DNA of 64,000 nucleotides from Sphingobacteriales bacterium 44-15 (GCA_001899685.1 MKWG01000003.1:62001-126000); one strand, 5' to 3'. Positions 1-9,758 are shown, counted from the first letter of the stretch. The notes: generated by a model from the sequence alone, not told the origin. Made by a program: numbers and translations.

Positions 1-486
1 ACTTCAACATCACTATCCGAGAATGCCCATGAAAAACTCCGCTGGCTAACGCTCGAAGAAGCTGCACAACAACTGCAAACGGAAAAAAAGCCCGTTTTGA
101 TAGACCTGTATACCACCTGGTGCGGCTGGTGCAAAGTGATGGACAGGAATACCTACTCCAATCCAATGGTAATAAAATATATAGAAGATAATTTCTATCC
201 TGTAAAATTAGACGCTGAAACCAGGGAGACGCTGAACTGGCAGGGTAAACAGTTTAATTATAGCAGCACATACCGGGTAAACGAGTATGCCGTACACCTC
301 ACAGGCGGTCAGTTGTCCTTTCCTACCACTATTATCCTTCCTGCAGACGGCTCTGCCCCGCAGGCTATACCAGGCTACCTGAAAATTCCCGATATGGAGC
401 TTGTGCTAAAGTATTTTGGTGAAGGACATTATGGCAAAACTCCGTTTGACCAATATCACCAGAGCTTCAGGGCTTCCTGGAAATAA
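1..486 (+). CDS. Thioredoxin-fold protein, 5' end outside the window
   Basis: The reading frame is open from the first base of the window, so the start and any signal peptide are missing; 161 C-terminal residues are visible. A CGWCK motif follows a hydrophobic strand (VLIDLYTTW), the arrangement of the active-site dithiol in thioredoxin-like proteins. A cis-proline-like segment (LSFPTTIIL) lies about 65 residues later, as in the thioredoxin fold. The family reduces or oxidises disulfides, often in the periplasm; the exact substrate cannot be read from this fragment. The last residues (about 30, with GEGHYGKTPFDQYHQ) form a tail after the thioredoxin core. It is followed by 548 bases with no gene. 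Confidence 0.85.
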   Translation, partial: TSTSLSENAHEKLRWLTLEEAAQQLQTEKKPVLIDLYTTWCGWCKVMDRNTYSNPMVIKYIEDNFYPVKLDAETRETLNWQGKQFNYSSTYRVNEYAVHLTGGQLSFPTTIILPADGSAPQAIPGYLKIPDMELVLKYFGEGHYGKTPFDQYHQSFRASWK

Positions 487-530
487 TTTTTTTGAATAAT
501 AACAATATAAAGAAGACCTGCACCGTTATA

Positions 531-593
531 GATCCGGTTTTTCATAGGATATTGGATTTAAAACGGGGCAGGATTTCTATCCAGCCCTTTTTT
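531..593 (+). repeat. Tandem motif-terminator unit, copy A
   Basis: The core at 536-560 (GGTTTTTCATAGGATATTGG and following bases) is followed at 566-593 by a hairpin. Its stem is GGGC/GCCC plus GGAT/ATCC with one A-A mismatch and a TTCT loop, and it ends in six T residues, which is the form of an intrinsic terminator. Copy B repeats nearly the whole unit about 200 bases downstream. No open frame with an ATG runs through it. A small RNA, an attenuator, or tandem terminators behind the thioredoxin gene are all possible. Confidence 0.6.
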
Positions 594-737
594 ATTTATT
601 GTTTGTCGTTTCACATTTATCATTTCATGGTACTTTCTCCAGATAAGCAGAATTCATATATTTTTTAAGATAATATCTGTTTTCAAAAAAACTTTTGCAT
701 AATGCAACGTTTCATTCCAATAACTGGTCTAATTATT

Positions 738-800
738 GGTTTTTCATAGGATATTGGATTTAGAAACGGGGCAGGATTTTCATCCAGCCCTCTTTATTTA
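738..800 (+). repeat. Tandem motif-terminator unit, copy B
   Basis: The core at 738-762 is identical to copy A over GGTTTTTCATAGGATATTGG and then GATTTA. The hairpin at 769-790 keeps the same stem with a changed loop (TTTC for TTCT) and is followed by a T-rich run. Conservation of the stem while the loop drifts suggests the RNA hairpin matters. Flanking sequence on both sides is AT-rich and unlike that around copy A. Confidence 0.6.
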
Positions 801-924
801 AAATAAAGACCTTCTCTTTTAATATATATTTTCAATCATAGTGTCACTCTCCAAAAACAACTAAATCAGTTAAATAAAAAAATTCTGCTCTTAACTTCAA
901 AATTCAAAAAATCATTATACATTC

Positions 925-1002
925 GGCTTTTCATAGGATAAGGTTTAATGGTTAACGGTTAAAAGATTAGAAGCCCCCTTCGTTTACCCGAAGGGGTTTT
1001 TT
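925..1002 (+). repeat. Tandem motif-terminator unit, copy C
   Basis: The core here is shortened (GGCTTTTCATAGGATA at 925-940). It is followed by an unrelated spacer and a different but stronger terminator: CCCCTTCG / CGAAGGGG at 975-996 with a TTTACC loop and six T residues to 1002. The hairpin sequence differs from copies A and B while the layout (core, about 30-base spacer, terminator) is kept. It ends 32 bases before the dprA start, so it could attenuate dprA or close an upstream transcript. Confidence 0.55.
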
Positions 1003-1034
1003 CTATAAAAAATCATATAAAAACACCACATGGT

Positions 1035-2135
1035 ATGAATAGAGATATGTTGTACCAGGTTGCGCTAACCATGGTCCCGCAAATCGGGGATGTGCACGCC
1101 GCTTCCTTATTACAGCATTTTGAAACTGCTGAAGAGATATTCTCTGCCGGCAGGAGAGTGCTGGACAAAATTCCCGGTATCGGCCCTGTAAGATCAAAAA
1201 GCATCAGGTCTTTTAAAGATTTCAGCAAAGCGGAAAAAGAGCTTGATTTTACAAGAAAATACGGTATTCAGGTGCTTTACCGCAATCATCCCGGCTATCC
1301 TAAAAGGCTGCTGCACTGCTATGATGCTCCTTCGCTGCTGTATTATAAAGGAAATGCAGATATAAATACCTCCCGGATCCTCGCCATTATCGGCACCAGA
1401 AATCATACAGGCTATGGCAGGGAAATAACAGGACATATCATCCGCGAACTGGCTCCCTATAAGGTGTTGATAGTGAGTGGCCTCGCCTACGGTATAGATG
1501 CCCTTGCCCATAAAGCCTCACTTGATAACAGGTTGCCAACTATTGGGGTGATAGCGCATGGCCTCGACCGTATATATCCGCCCGCCCACACTTCGCTTGC
1601 CAGGGCGATGACCCAATCAGGGGGATTGCTTACCGATCTGAGGTCAGGCACCGCCCCTGATAAGCAGAATTTTCCCAAAAGAAACAGGATCGTGGCAGGA
1701 ATAGCCGATGCGGTAGTAGTGATAGAAACCGATATTAAAGGCGGCAGCATGATCACGGCAGAGCTTGCCAATAACTACAATAAAGATGTTTTTGCCCTGC
1801 CTGGCAAGGTAACGGATGCCAAAAGTGCGGGCTGTAATTACCTTATCAGGAGCAATAAAGCTGCTCTTGCAACATCGGGAAAAGATATACTCGAATACAT
1901 GAACTGGTCAAATCCCGCCACATCCAAAAATATTCATCAGAAAAAGCTCTTTATAGATCTTACGCCCGAAGAAAAAAGGATCACGGAAATGCTAAGCGGG
2001 CAGACATCAGTGCATATTGATGAGATCAACCTCCACTGCGGGCTGAGCAGCAGCACAATAGCTGCAGCTATGCTCCATCTTGAGCTTGAAGGTATCATCA
2101 CCGCCCTGCCCGGCAAACATTACAAACTAAACTGA
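1035..2135 (+). CDS. dprA: DNA-processing protein DprA/Smf
   Basis: DprA binds incoming single-stranded DNA in the cytoplasm and loads RecA during natural transformation. The 366-residue protein has the three family parts: an N-terminal helix-hairpin-helix-like segment (about 1-70, with KIPGIGPVRSKSI), a Rossmann-like DprA core (about 85-290) with IIGTRNHTGYGRE, SGLAYGIDALAHKASL and the PKRNRIVAGIADAVVVIE segment, and a C-terminal winged helix (about 305-366). Length matches the family. The ATG at 1035 is used because the HhH segment begins close behind it; no clear Shine-Dalgarno sequence is present, which is common in Bacteroidota. It sits between the tandem terminator units and guaB and appears to be transcribed alone. 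Confidence 0.95.
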   Translation: MNRDMLYQVALTMVPQIGDVHAASLLQHFETAEEIFSAGRRVLDKIPGIGPVRSKSIRSFKDFSKAEKELDFTRKYGIQVLYRNHPGYPKRLLHCYDAPSLLYYKGNADINTSRILAIIGTRNHTGYGREITGHIIRELAPYKVLIVSGLAYGIDALAHKASLDNRLPTIGVIAHGLDRIYPPAHTSLARAMTQSGGLLTDLRSGTAPDKQNFPKRNRIVAGIADAVVVIETDIKGGSMITAELANNYNKDVFALPGKVTDAKSAGCNYLIRSNKAALATSGKDILEYMNWSNPATSKNIHQKKLFIDLTPEEKRITEMLSGQTSVHIDEINLHCGLSSSTIAAAMLHLELEGIITALPGKHYKLN

Positions 2136-2141
2136 GTAAAA

Positions 2142-2174
2142 TTTGGTTGCTATTTATCCACTGCCCTATCTTTG
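2142..2174 (+). promoter_or_regulatory. Bacteroidota-type promoter of guaB
   Basis: TTTG at 2142-2145 and TATCTTTG at 2167-2174 are separated by 21 bases, matching the Bacteroidota -33 and -7 consensus (TTTG, TAnnTTTG). The guaB ATG lies at 2178, only three bases past the -7 box. Transcription should therefore begin at or very near the start codon, giving a leaderless or nearly leaderless mRNA. Confidence 0.85.
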
Positions 2175-2177
2175 CAC

Positions 2178-3671
2178 ATGGCAACAATAATCAACTCCCC
2201 TAAAGTCAATCTCTCCTCAAAATTTTTTGGTGAAGGTTTAACATTCGACGATGTACTGCTGGTACCGGCATATTCCCAGGTACTTCCGCGCGAAGTTTCC
2301 ATAGCCACGCGGCTCACCAAAAAGATATCCCTCAATATCCCTATGCTTTCTGCGGCTATGGATACCGTAACCGAAGCAAATCTTGCTATTGCACTGGCAC
2401 GCGAAGGCGGGCTGGGCATCCTGCATAAAAACATGACCATAGAAAAGCAGGCAGAGCAGGTAAGAAAAGTAAAGCGCAGTGAAAGCGGTCTCATCCTTGA
2501 TCCTGTTACGCTTGACGAAACAGCTACTATCGGGGACGCTGTAAAGCTGATGCGCGACAATAAGATCGGAGGGATCCCGATAGTGGACAAAACCCGGAGG
2601 CTCGTAGGTATACTTACCAACAGGGATCTGCGGTTTGAGACCGTTTTGTCAAAAAAAGTAAGTGATGTAATGACGCGGGAAAACCTGATCACTGCCCCCG
2701 AAGGAACTGATCTGCAAAAAGCTAAAAAAATTCTCAGCCAATATAAAATTGAAAAGCTCCCGGTAGTTGACAAAAAAGGATGCCTGGTGGGGCTGATCAC
2801 TTACCGCGATATACTTCAGTTGCAAAGCCACCCCAATGCCATTAAAGACGCCTTCGGACGCCTGCTTACAGGCGCAGCGCTGGGCATCACTGCTGATCTT
2901 ATGGACAGAGCAGCTGCATTGCAGCAGATAGGGGTGGACGTAGTATGCCTTGACAGTGCGCACGGACACACAAAGGGAGTAATTGAATCTTTAAAAAAAT
3001 TAAAAAAGAATTTCAAAAACCTGCAGGTCATCGCGGGCAATATAGGCACGGCTGCAGGAGCTAAAGCATTGGCCGAAGCAGGCGCTGATGCTGTAAAAGT
3101 AGGGATCGGCCCCGGTTCCATTTGTACAACACGCATTGTGGCGGGAGCAGGTGTTCCCCAGATAACAGCTATCATGGAAGCGGCCTCAGTATTGCAGAAA
3201 GCCGGTATTCCTTTGATCGCAGACGGCGGCATAAGATATACCGGCGATATGGTAAAAGCCCTGGCGGCAGGTGCTGACGCGGTAATGATGGGAAGCATTT
3301 TTGCAGGTACTGAAGAAAGCCCCGGAGAAACTATTATATATGAAGGAAGAAAGTTCAAGCAATACAGGGGTATGGGCTCTTTGGGAGCCATGAGCCAGGG
3401 TAGCGGCGACCGTTACTTCCAGGATGTGGAAGATGATATAAAAAAATATGTTCCCGAAGGGATTGAAGGAAGGGTTGCTTTCAAAGGCACGCTTAGTGAA
3501 ATAGTATACCAATATACAGGAGGGCTTCGTTCCGGAATGGGCTATTGCGGAGCGCCGGATATAGCCGCACTGAAAAAAGCGCAGTTCATCAAAATCACCA
3601 ATGCAGGCATGAAAGAAAGCCATGCCCATGATATAGAAATAACAAGAGAAGCGCCGAATTATACACGCTGA
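2178..3671 (+). CDS. guaB: Inosine-5'-monophosphate dehydrogenase
   Basis: This enzyme oxidises IMP to XMP with NAD+, the committed step of GMP synthesis, in the cytoplasm. The 497-residue protein shows the family layout: a (beta/alpha)8 barrel interrupted by a pair of CBS domains (about residues 108-218). The catalytic loop [15 protein letters not shown] has its cysteine near residue 316, and the mobile flap carries GSGDRYFQ. The IMP-binding segments DGGIRYTGD and [13 protein letters not shown] are intact. The ATG at 2178 is chosen over a TTG two codons upstream because that TTG lies inside the -7 promoter box. No gene of the GMP pathway adjoins it; downstream is a gap with inverted repeats. 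Confidence 0.97.
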   Translation: MATIINSPKVNLSSKFFGEGLTFDDVLLVPAYSQVLPREVSIATRLTKKISLNIPMLSAAMDTVTEANLAIALAREGGLGILHKNMTIEKQAEQVRKVKRSESGLILDPVTLDETATIGDAVKLMRDNKIGGIPIVDKTRRLVGILTNRDLRFETVLSKKVSDVMTRENLITAPEGTDLQKAKKILSQYKIEKLPVVDKKGCLVGLITYRDILQLQSHPNAIKDAFGRLLTGAALGITADLMDRAAALQQIGVDVVCLDSAHGHTKGVIESLKKLKKNFKNLQVIAGNIGTAAGAKALAEAGADAVKVGIGPGSICTTRIVAGAGVPQITAIMEAASVLQKAGIPLIADGGIRYTGDMVKALAAGADAVMMGSIFAGTEESPGETIIYEGRKFKQYRGMGSLGAMSQGSGDRYFQDVEDDIKKYVPEGIEGRVAFKGTLSEIVYQYTGGLRSGMGYCGAPDIAALKKAQFIKITNAGMKESHAHDIEITREAPNYTR

Positions 3672-4174
3672 CGGACCGAGAGCGCAGGTTGCAAGTTTCA
3701 GGTACAAGGCAATGATGAATAATGCGTGAGAGGTGAGAGATGAAAAGACAAACGCAAAGGAGACAGGCTGACCTGTAACCTGAAACTTGCAACATAAAAC
3801 TTTCCCCCTTTCCTACAAAAATGCAAAAAGAGTTTCCATTCTTTGAATGGTTGAAAATCCTGCAGGTCTATATACACACTGTTTCCTCTCCTGATATCAG
3901 GCACTGATCAGTAAGTTTTGAATGCTGCGACTTCGTTAATGAAGCAAAAAACCGTTAACTATCGCTTAACCAAACAGCACTGCCTGCACGAGTATTTTAT
4001 TTTTCATCAACCTCTCCCTATTCAGGAATTGCAGAAAGCAATTCAGAACCAGGAAAAGTCTATGGAGCATCTGTTTTCTCTTACTATAAAGCAAGCAGCA
4101 ACAACAACATACAATATATATCAATCATTTTTCTCGCAAGTTTTTATTCAATAATCAATTAAACAACAACTGCT
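3672..4174. other. Gap between guaB and the first susC
   Basis: This 503-base gap has no convincing gene. It holds a 16-bp perfect inverted repeat (see 3688-3793), a perfect 12-bp palindrome CCTGATATCAGG at 3890-3901, and a TAAGTTTTG at 3912-3920 that resembles a -7 box but lacks a well-placed -33 partner. A 78-codon open frame at 3918-4154 has no recognisable family and is more likely part of the susC leader. Confidence 0.6.
3688..3793. repeat. 16-bp inverted repeat around a GTGAGAGGTGAGAG core
   Basis: GTTGCAAGTTTCAGGT at 3688-3703 is exactly the reverse complement of ACCTGAAACTTGCAAC at 3778-3793. The 74-base interior includes GCGTGAGAGGTGAGAGATG, which resembles the GTGAGACG repeats found near 27.3, 28.5 and 34.9 kb. 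The element could be a small non-autonomous mobile unit or a palindromic intergenic repeat; no target-site duplication is evident. Confidence 0.65.
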
Positions 4175-7100
4175 ATGCTTAAAATTAAGATAAGCATCCT
4201 ACAGTCAGCAAGATTAGTTTTTTTTGCAGCTCTGTTACTGATGAACTATGCAGCGGCAGCGCAACAAACCAATCTTCAGCAGGTTCTTTCAGATCGGGAT
4301 GATCTTAGAGGCAACGAAGAAAAAAAATCTTCCACCCTTGAAGATTTTATGAAAGAATTCAGAAATTACTATGCGGACGTTTATTACAGCTTCCAAAGTA
4401 AAGACCTGAGAACAGTAAAAGTTTGGTACCAGGATTTAAGTTCGTCCGACAAAAACTACCCGGACAAGGTTTTAAAAAATGTCCTGGAAACTGCCGGTCT
4501 CACTTTTGAAAAAGTAAATTCCGTGTATGTAATCAGGATCGGTAATGTTATGGCGAAGGGAGGCAACACGGTATTACCTTCTTTCCGTCCCGACCAATCT
4601 ACTGTTGCACAAACAGTGAAAGGCAAGGTAGTTTCATCAGGAACCGCATTGCAGGGTGTAACCGTTTCGGAAAAAGGTACCACCAACAGCACATTTACCG
4701 ACGCTGAAGGCAACTTTTCCCTGCAGGTAAAAAGTCTAAATGCAACGCTGGTATTTTCTTCCATAGGGTACGTTACACTGGAAGTTGCCTTAAAAGGAAG
4801 ATCAGATCTGTCCATCGAGCTGCAATCGGAAAGCAAAGAACTGGAAGGCGTGGTAGTAACGGCGCTCGGTATTACCCGGGATAAGAAATCGCTGGGCTAT
4901 TCCGTTGGGCAGATCAAAGGAGAAGATATGAACAGGGTAAGCCAGACCAACGTGCTTAATTCCATGGCAGGGAAAGTAGCCGGCGTAACCATCAGCTCAA
5001 CAGGAAGTGCCGCTACATCTTCAGTAAGCATGGTTATCAGGGGTATACGCTCATTAAACAACGACAACCAGCCATTGTTTGTTATAGATGGTGTGCCTGT
5101 ACAAAATACAATGAACAACATTACAAGCATAGGCAACGGAAATGATGTAGACTACGGAAATGCCATCTCCGATTTAAACCCTAATGATATCGAAAGTGTG
5201 TCCATCCTTAAAGGGCCAAGCGCTGCGGCATTATATGGTTCACGCGCTGGTAATGGTGTAGTACTGATTACTACTAAATCTGGTAAAAAATCAAAAGGGC
5301 TCGGAATTACCATCAATTCCAATACTGAATTTGATATGCCATATAAATATTTACCGGTAAACACTGACTTCTCTTCCGGGTCTCGTCCATACACTGAAGC
5401 TTATCCCGGTAATGATCCTTTAGTGGATATCGGGGAAACAGATACATACAGGTTTGGTATTCCGCTGAATCATGGCATTAAAGCTATTCAATGGAACAGC
5501 CCGCTTGATGAAAACGGAAATTATGTTGCGACCGATATGGTGAGACACCCCAATAATTTTAAAAATTTTGTACAAACAGGCATCACTTCTCAAAATAGCG
5601 TATCTATAGAAAATTCCACTGATAAGGATAATTACCGTTTTTCTTATACCAATACAGCAAACAGGGGTATCCTTCCCAATTCAGGATTAAACCGTAACAA
5701 TCTTGGATTGAATATGGAACATAAAATAACCAATGCATTTAAAATAAGTACAGCTATTAACTATACCCGTAGCGGTTCAGATAATGTAATTGCAGGGAAT
5801 GTTAATGCAAATCCGTTGGTTGATGTTCTATACCTCTCTCCCGCTATTGATATCCTGCAATTGAAAGATTATTGGACAGTGCCCGGCGTTCAGCAAAAAA
5901 AGCCGGTTCCTCCGGGGTCAGATCCTTCTGATGCAGGTATTGATAATAACCCCTATTTTGTTCTCAACCAGGTAAAGAACAGCTTTTTGCGCAACAGGAT
6001 ATTCGGGAACATAAAATTAGACTACGAGTTCTCTCCTCATTTCAGCGCTTTCCTACGGTATTCACAAGACTTGCTGAATGAACAACGCGAATCTAAAATC
6101 TCTAAAAGCTTTGACGCAGATAAAAACGGCGCTTACGGTATTCAAAAATTGTATTCAACAGAGAGCAATACAGATATGTTAATGACTTATAAGAATAAGT
6201 TCGGTGGTTTTGATCTGACCGCATCTGCAGGAGGTAATATCCTGTATTCTTATAGCTCAAGCATGATCAATGCGTCAAAGAACGGCTCAGGTATCATCAC
6301 TCCTGAGTTTTTCACGCTTTCCAATATTGCCCCAACGGCTTTGGCATACTCCAGCTATTATTCCAAATATGCCATTTACAGCGCTTATGCCACAGCTTCG
6401 CTGGGATATAAAAACCTGGCTTATTTAGATCTGACCGGCAGAAATGACTGGTCAAGCACTTTGCCTCAAAGTGATAATTCCTACTTCTATCCTTCTGCAT
6501 CATTGAGCCTGTTATTAAATAACTTATTCCATATGGGGAGCAATGTAAACCTGTTTAAGATCAGGGGAGGCTGGGCAAATGTGGGTAAAAGTACAGGACC
6601 TTACAACTTACTGGGGGTAATTTCACAAAGCAACTATGGTGGCATAACTACTATGGCTACTTCCGCGAATCTCAAGAACCCGACTTTAAAACCTGAACAG
6701 GCGCAATCTACAGAACTTGGGCTTGATCTCGGGCTCTTCAATAACAGGTTAAGATTTGAAGGTACGGTATACCAGTCAGACAATAAAAACCAGGTGTTGG
6801 GTATAAATACGCCAATATCGTCAGGCTATTCAACAAGACAAATTAACGCAGGCTTGGTGAGAAGTAAAGGTATTGAACTGTCCGTCGGAGGAACTATCAT
6901 CTCCAGTAAAGACTGGCAGTGGGATTTGAGTGTGAACTACAGCAAAAACAACGCATATATTATTTCATTGGCTGATGGCGTTCCTTATTTTAAATTTTGG
7001 GAGGATGGCAACAGCGGCTCCTGGACATACGCCAAGGGGCAGGCAATACCCGGCATGACAGATGCAAAGGGCAATCCGGTGATCAGCAGCGGCAAAATAG

Positions 7101-7975
7101 GAGATCTGTGGGATAACCAGGTAGCCACTGTTACCGACAAAAGTTCTCCCTACTATGGATGGCCATTATTAGACAATGACGGCACGTTGCAGTTCGTTGG
7201 TAACAAAGCATTCAACAGCAAACAGATCGTAGGTAATTTTAATCCCAAGCTGCTAATGGGCATGCAAACTTCACTATCTTATAAGTTCATTACTTTAACA
7301 GCAAGCATGGATATGCGTCTTGGCGGATTATTCTTCTCTCAAACCTATCGCTACCTGCAGTCGGATGCCGTAATGAAAAGACAGCAAAATATGGGTATTC
7401 CTATTCCTGATGCAAACAAAAACGATATTCCCGCATATCTTAAAAGCAACCCGGGTAAGTTCATCATGTTTTCAGGTTTAGATCAATTTCGTTTAGTAGG
7501 CGGACCAACTGCCGAAATGGGAGGTTTTCCTTTCAATGATGGCAATGTAACATTGAATGATGGAGCCTTTGTGCCCGGAGTATACCTTGCTGACAATGGC
7601 ATTGACTATATAGAAAACTTAGGCGGACCTGATACCAAATACGACTATTATGCAGATGCTGTAACCAATAACTGGAACTCTGCCAGGATGAGTATGTTTG
7701 ATGCATCATACATTAAATTGAGAGAATTGACCATCAGTGCGAATCTTCCCCGGACATGGGCTACTAATTTAAAATCACAGGGCATTTCGGTAGGGGTATA
7801 TACCCGTAATGTGATTTTATGGACCAAAGCCAAAGCAGGTATTGATCCTGAACTGGCGTATCAGTTCCAGAGTGGGGCCCAGGGAAATGGTTCACAATTC
7901 AGGCAGGGTATTGAACGTTTTAATGTTACCCCCTGGTCAATCCCTCTCGGTATAAAACTTAATGTGAGATTTTAA
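4175..7975 (+). CDS. SusC/RagA-type TonB-dependent outer-membrane transporter with STN domain (module 1)
   Basis: This protein imports a ligand across the outer membrane with TonB energy, with its SusD partner as lid. A signal peptide covers about residues 1-29 (hydrophobic VFFAALLLMNYAAAA, then QQ). An STN (secretin/TonB short N-terminal) domain follows at about 53-123, then a carboxypeptidase-D-like beta-sandwich (148-225), the plug with IRGIRSLNNDNQPLFVIDGV (about 230-355), and a beta-barrel ending in the terminal phenylalanine of KLNVRF. STN domains usually contact a FecR anti-sigma protein, but no fecR lies upstream here; the only intact one is downstream of susD1. At 1266 residues it has the size of STN-bearing members. 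The ligand is unknown, since no hydrolase is adjacent. Confidence 0.95.
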   Translation: MLKIKISILQSARLVFFAALLLMNYAAAAQQTNLQQVLSDRDDLRGNEEKKSSTLEDFMKEFRNYYADVYYSFQSKDLRTVKVWYQDLSSSDKNYPDKVLKNVLETAGLTFEKVNSVYVIRIGNVMAKGGNTVLPSFRPDQSTVAQTVKGKVVSSGTALQGVTVSEKGTTNSTFTDAEGNFSLQVKSLNATLVFSSIGYVTLEVALKGRSDLSIELQSESKELEGVVVTALGITRDKKSLGYSVGQIKGEDMNRVSQTNVLNSMAGKVAGVTISSTGSAATSSVSMVIRGIRSLNNDNQPLFVIDGVPVQNTMNNITSIGNGNDVDYGNAISDLNPNDIESVSILKGPSAAALYGSRAGNGVVLITTKSGKKSKGLGITINSNTEFDMPYKYLPVNTDFSSGSRPYTEAYPGNDPLVDIGETDTYRFGIPLNHGIKAIQWNSPLDENGNYVATDMVRHPNNFKNFVQTGITSQNSVSIENSTDKDNYRFSYTNTANRGILPNSGLNRNNLGLNMEHKITNAFKISTAINYTRSGSDNVIAGNVNANPLVDVLYLSPAIDILQLKDYWTVPGVQQKKPVPPGSDPSDAGIDNNPYFVLNQVKNSFLRNRIFGNIKLDYEFSPHFSAFLRYSQDLLNEQRESKISKSFDADKNGAYGIQKLYSTESNTDMLMTYKNKFGGFDLTASAGGNILYSYSSSMINASKNGSGIITPEFFTLSNIAPTALAYSSYYSKYAIYSAYATASLGYKNLAYLDLTGRNDWSSTLPQSDNSYFYPSASLSLLLNNLFHMGSNVNLFKIRGGWANVGKSTGPYNLLGVISQSNYGGITTMATSANLKNPTLKPEQAQSTELGLDLGLFNNRLRFEGTVYQSDNKNQVLGINTPISSGYSTRQINAGLVRSKGIELSVGGTIISSKDWQWDLSVNYSKNNAYIISLADGVPYFKFWEDGNSGSWTYAKGQAIPGMTDAKGNPVISSGKIGDLWDNQVATVTDKSSPYYGWPLLDNDGTLQFVGNKAFNSKQIVGNFNPKLLMGMQTSLSYKFITLTASMDMRLGGLFFSQTYRYLQSDAVMKRQQNMGIPIPDANKNDIPAYLKSNPGKFIMFSGLDQFRLVGGPTAEMGGFPFNDGNVTLNDGAFVPGVYLADNGIDYIENLGGPDTKYDYYADAVTNNWNSARMSMFDASYIKLRELTISANLPRTWATNLKSQGISVGVYTRNVILWTKAKAGIDPELAYQFQSGAQGNGSQFRQGIERFNVTPWSIPLGIKLNVRF

Positions 7976-8006
7976 TTCAAACACAAGCACATTTAAATTC
8001 TTAGAT

Positions 8007-9758
8007 ATGAAGAATGCAAATAAGAAAATTAAAATAGCCGGATTCTCCTGGCTATTTGTTATCGCCTCTGTTTCCTGCGGGAAGTTTGAGACACTGAATA
8101 CAGACCCTAATAATATTACCCCTGCCAATGCCAATGCAAACTATCTGATGGCCCAGATATTAACATCTTCCGCTACGGATTATGGTAATCTTGGATCAGG
8201 AGATATGTCGGGCGCTATACAGCACACAGCCCAGGACGCATGGTCATCCGGTTATAGTAATTATCAATGGGATCCCAAAGACTGGAGTGGATATTACGGC
8301 AGATTAAGGGATGACAAACTCCTGTTACAACTGTCGGAGCAAAACAACTGGAAGTTCCACCAGGGAGTCGGGCTGATTATGCGTGCATTTAATTTTGGCT
8401 GCATCGCAGATCTTTGGGGGGATGCACCTTATTCAAAGGCTTTAAACGGTGACCAGGGCGGGTCCGAAAATACAACACCGGCATTTGATACTCAGGAACA
8501 GATTTATGATGGTGTTATTGCAGATTTGAAAGCCGCTCTTCCGTTGCTTGAAGGAACGTCATCTGATTTCCCGGAAGTGCTTCCTGCTTCTGACGTATTT
8601 TATAAAGGAGTGCCGGATAACTGGAGAAAGCTGGCAAATACGCTGCTGCTGCGTTATTATCTGCGGCTTTCCGGTAAGAGGGATGTTCAGGCAGAAGTTG
8701 AAGCATTGGCAGGAAAAGTATTTCAAAGCAATGATGATGATTGGGCGATGAGTTACCCGGGCGTTGATCAGGCATCTTCTTATCAGAAAAATTCAAAGTT
8801 TAACTCTCCGTCCAATTATAATCGTAACAAAATGTCTGCTACGCTGGTAACAAAACTTGCCGCATTAAAAGATCCCAGGATCGTGATCATGGCAGAACCA
8901 ATTATAACAAGAACAAAGGTTGACGCCAGTAAATTTTCGGACAACACGACGCTCAGCAAAATAGTAGACGGCATCCGGTATATCAACCCTCCCGCAGCAT
9001 TAGCGGCCAAAGACAAACAATTTGATATTACTACATACACTGTAGACAGGCCATGGGGCGCTTCAGCCAATGCCATTTGGAATTTCTATGATACTTCCGC
9101 TGTGTATGTAGGCATACCCATAAGCTATGCAGGTGAAACTTATCAATATAATCTGAATGGTGTAGGTACGCAGTCTACTTCCAACAACGATTATGTTTCT
9201 TATATGAGAAGAGATATTTATGATAATCCAAGCGGAAAATTATTAAAAGCGAGAATGGCCTCTTATGCAGAAGTGTGTTTTGACTTTGCAGAAGCGGCTC
9301 AAAAAGGCTGGAATGTGGGCAGAACGGCTGAAGATTGGTATAACAGAGGCATACAGGCTTCCTTTGATTTGTGGATAAAAGATTACCAGGAAGACGTAGA
9401 TGATTACGATGGCTGTGTAAAGAGTTATGATGATTATATTGCCCAGCCACTGGTAAAATATGATGGTACCCTGCAAAGAATTATGGAGCAAAAGTGGATC
9501 GCTTCCTGGCAGGCATCTGTTGAAGCATGGATGGACTGGCGCAGAACAGGTTATCCCCAGCTGACTGTTGGCTGGGCATCTTATCGTGGTCAGGTACCGG
9601 TGAGATATGCATATTATAATACAGAACTGCAGAACAACCCAACGAATTCAGATGCAGCTATCCAAAGATTACAGGAAACCAACTATTCAACTGTTGACGG
9701 AAAGAATAGCTCCTGGGCTAAATTTTGGCTGATACAGGGAACCAATGAACCCTGGTAG
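8007..9758 (+). CDS. SusD/RagB-type surface lipoprotein (module 1)
   Basis: The 583-residue protein starts with a lipoprotein signal (GFSWLFVIASVSC, with the lipidated cysteine near residue 24) followed by the SusD-family segment LNTDPNNITPANAN. The interior shows the helical TPR-like features of the SusD-like superfamily (NWRKLANTLLLRYYLRLS; ARMASYAEVCFDFAEAAQKGW), and the C-terminal half has WMDWRRTGYPQL. SusD proteins bind the ligand at the cell surface and sit on the SusC barrel. The gene lies 31 bases behind susC1 and is followed by a strong terminator, so the two form an operon. The absence of a neighbouring enzyme leaves the substrate open. Confidence 0.94.
   Translation: MKNANKKIKIAGFSWLFVIASVSCGKFETLNTDPNNITPANANANYLMAQILTSSATDYGNLGSGDMSGAIQHTAQDAWSSGYSNYQWDPKDWSGYYGRLRDDKLLLQLSEQNNWKFHQGVGLIMRAFNFGCIADLWGDAPYSKALNGDQGGSENTTPAFDTQEQIYDGVIADLKAALPLLEGTSSDFPEVLPASDVFYKGVPDNWRKLANTLLLRYYLRLSGKRDVQAEVEALAGKVFQSNDDDWAMSYPGVDQASSYQKNSKFNSPSNYNRNKMSATLVTKLAALKDPRIVIMAEPIITRTKVDASKFSDNTTLSKIVDGIRYINPPAALAAKDKQFDITTYTVDRPWGASANAIWNFYDTSAVYVGIPISYAGETYQYNLNGVGTQSTSNNDYVSYMRRDIYDNPSGKLLKARMASYAEVCFDFAEAAQKGWNVGRTAEDWYNRGIQASFDLWIKDYQEDVDDYDGCVKSYDDYIAQPLVKYDGTLQRIMEQKWIASWQASVEAWMDWRRTGYPQLTVGWASYRGQVPVRYAYYNTELQNNPTNSDAAIQRLQETNYSTVDGKNSSWAKFWLIQGTNEPW

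Noticed and set aside
3918-4154. A 78-codon open frame ahead of susC1
   Set aside because: No recognisable family, signal or domain; the gap is AT-rich and the frame ends 20 bases before susC1, so a leader region is more likely than a gene.
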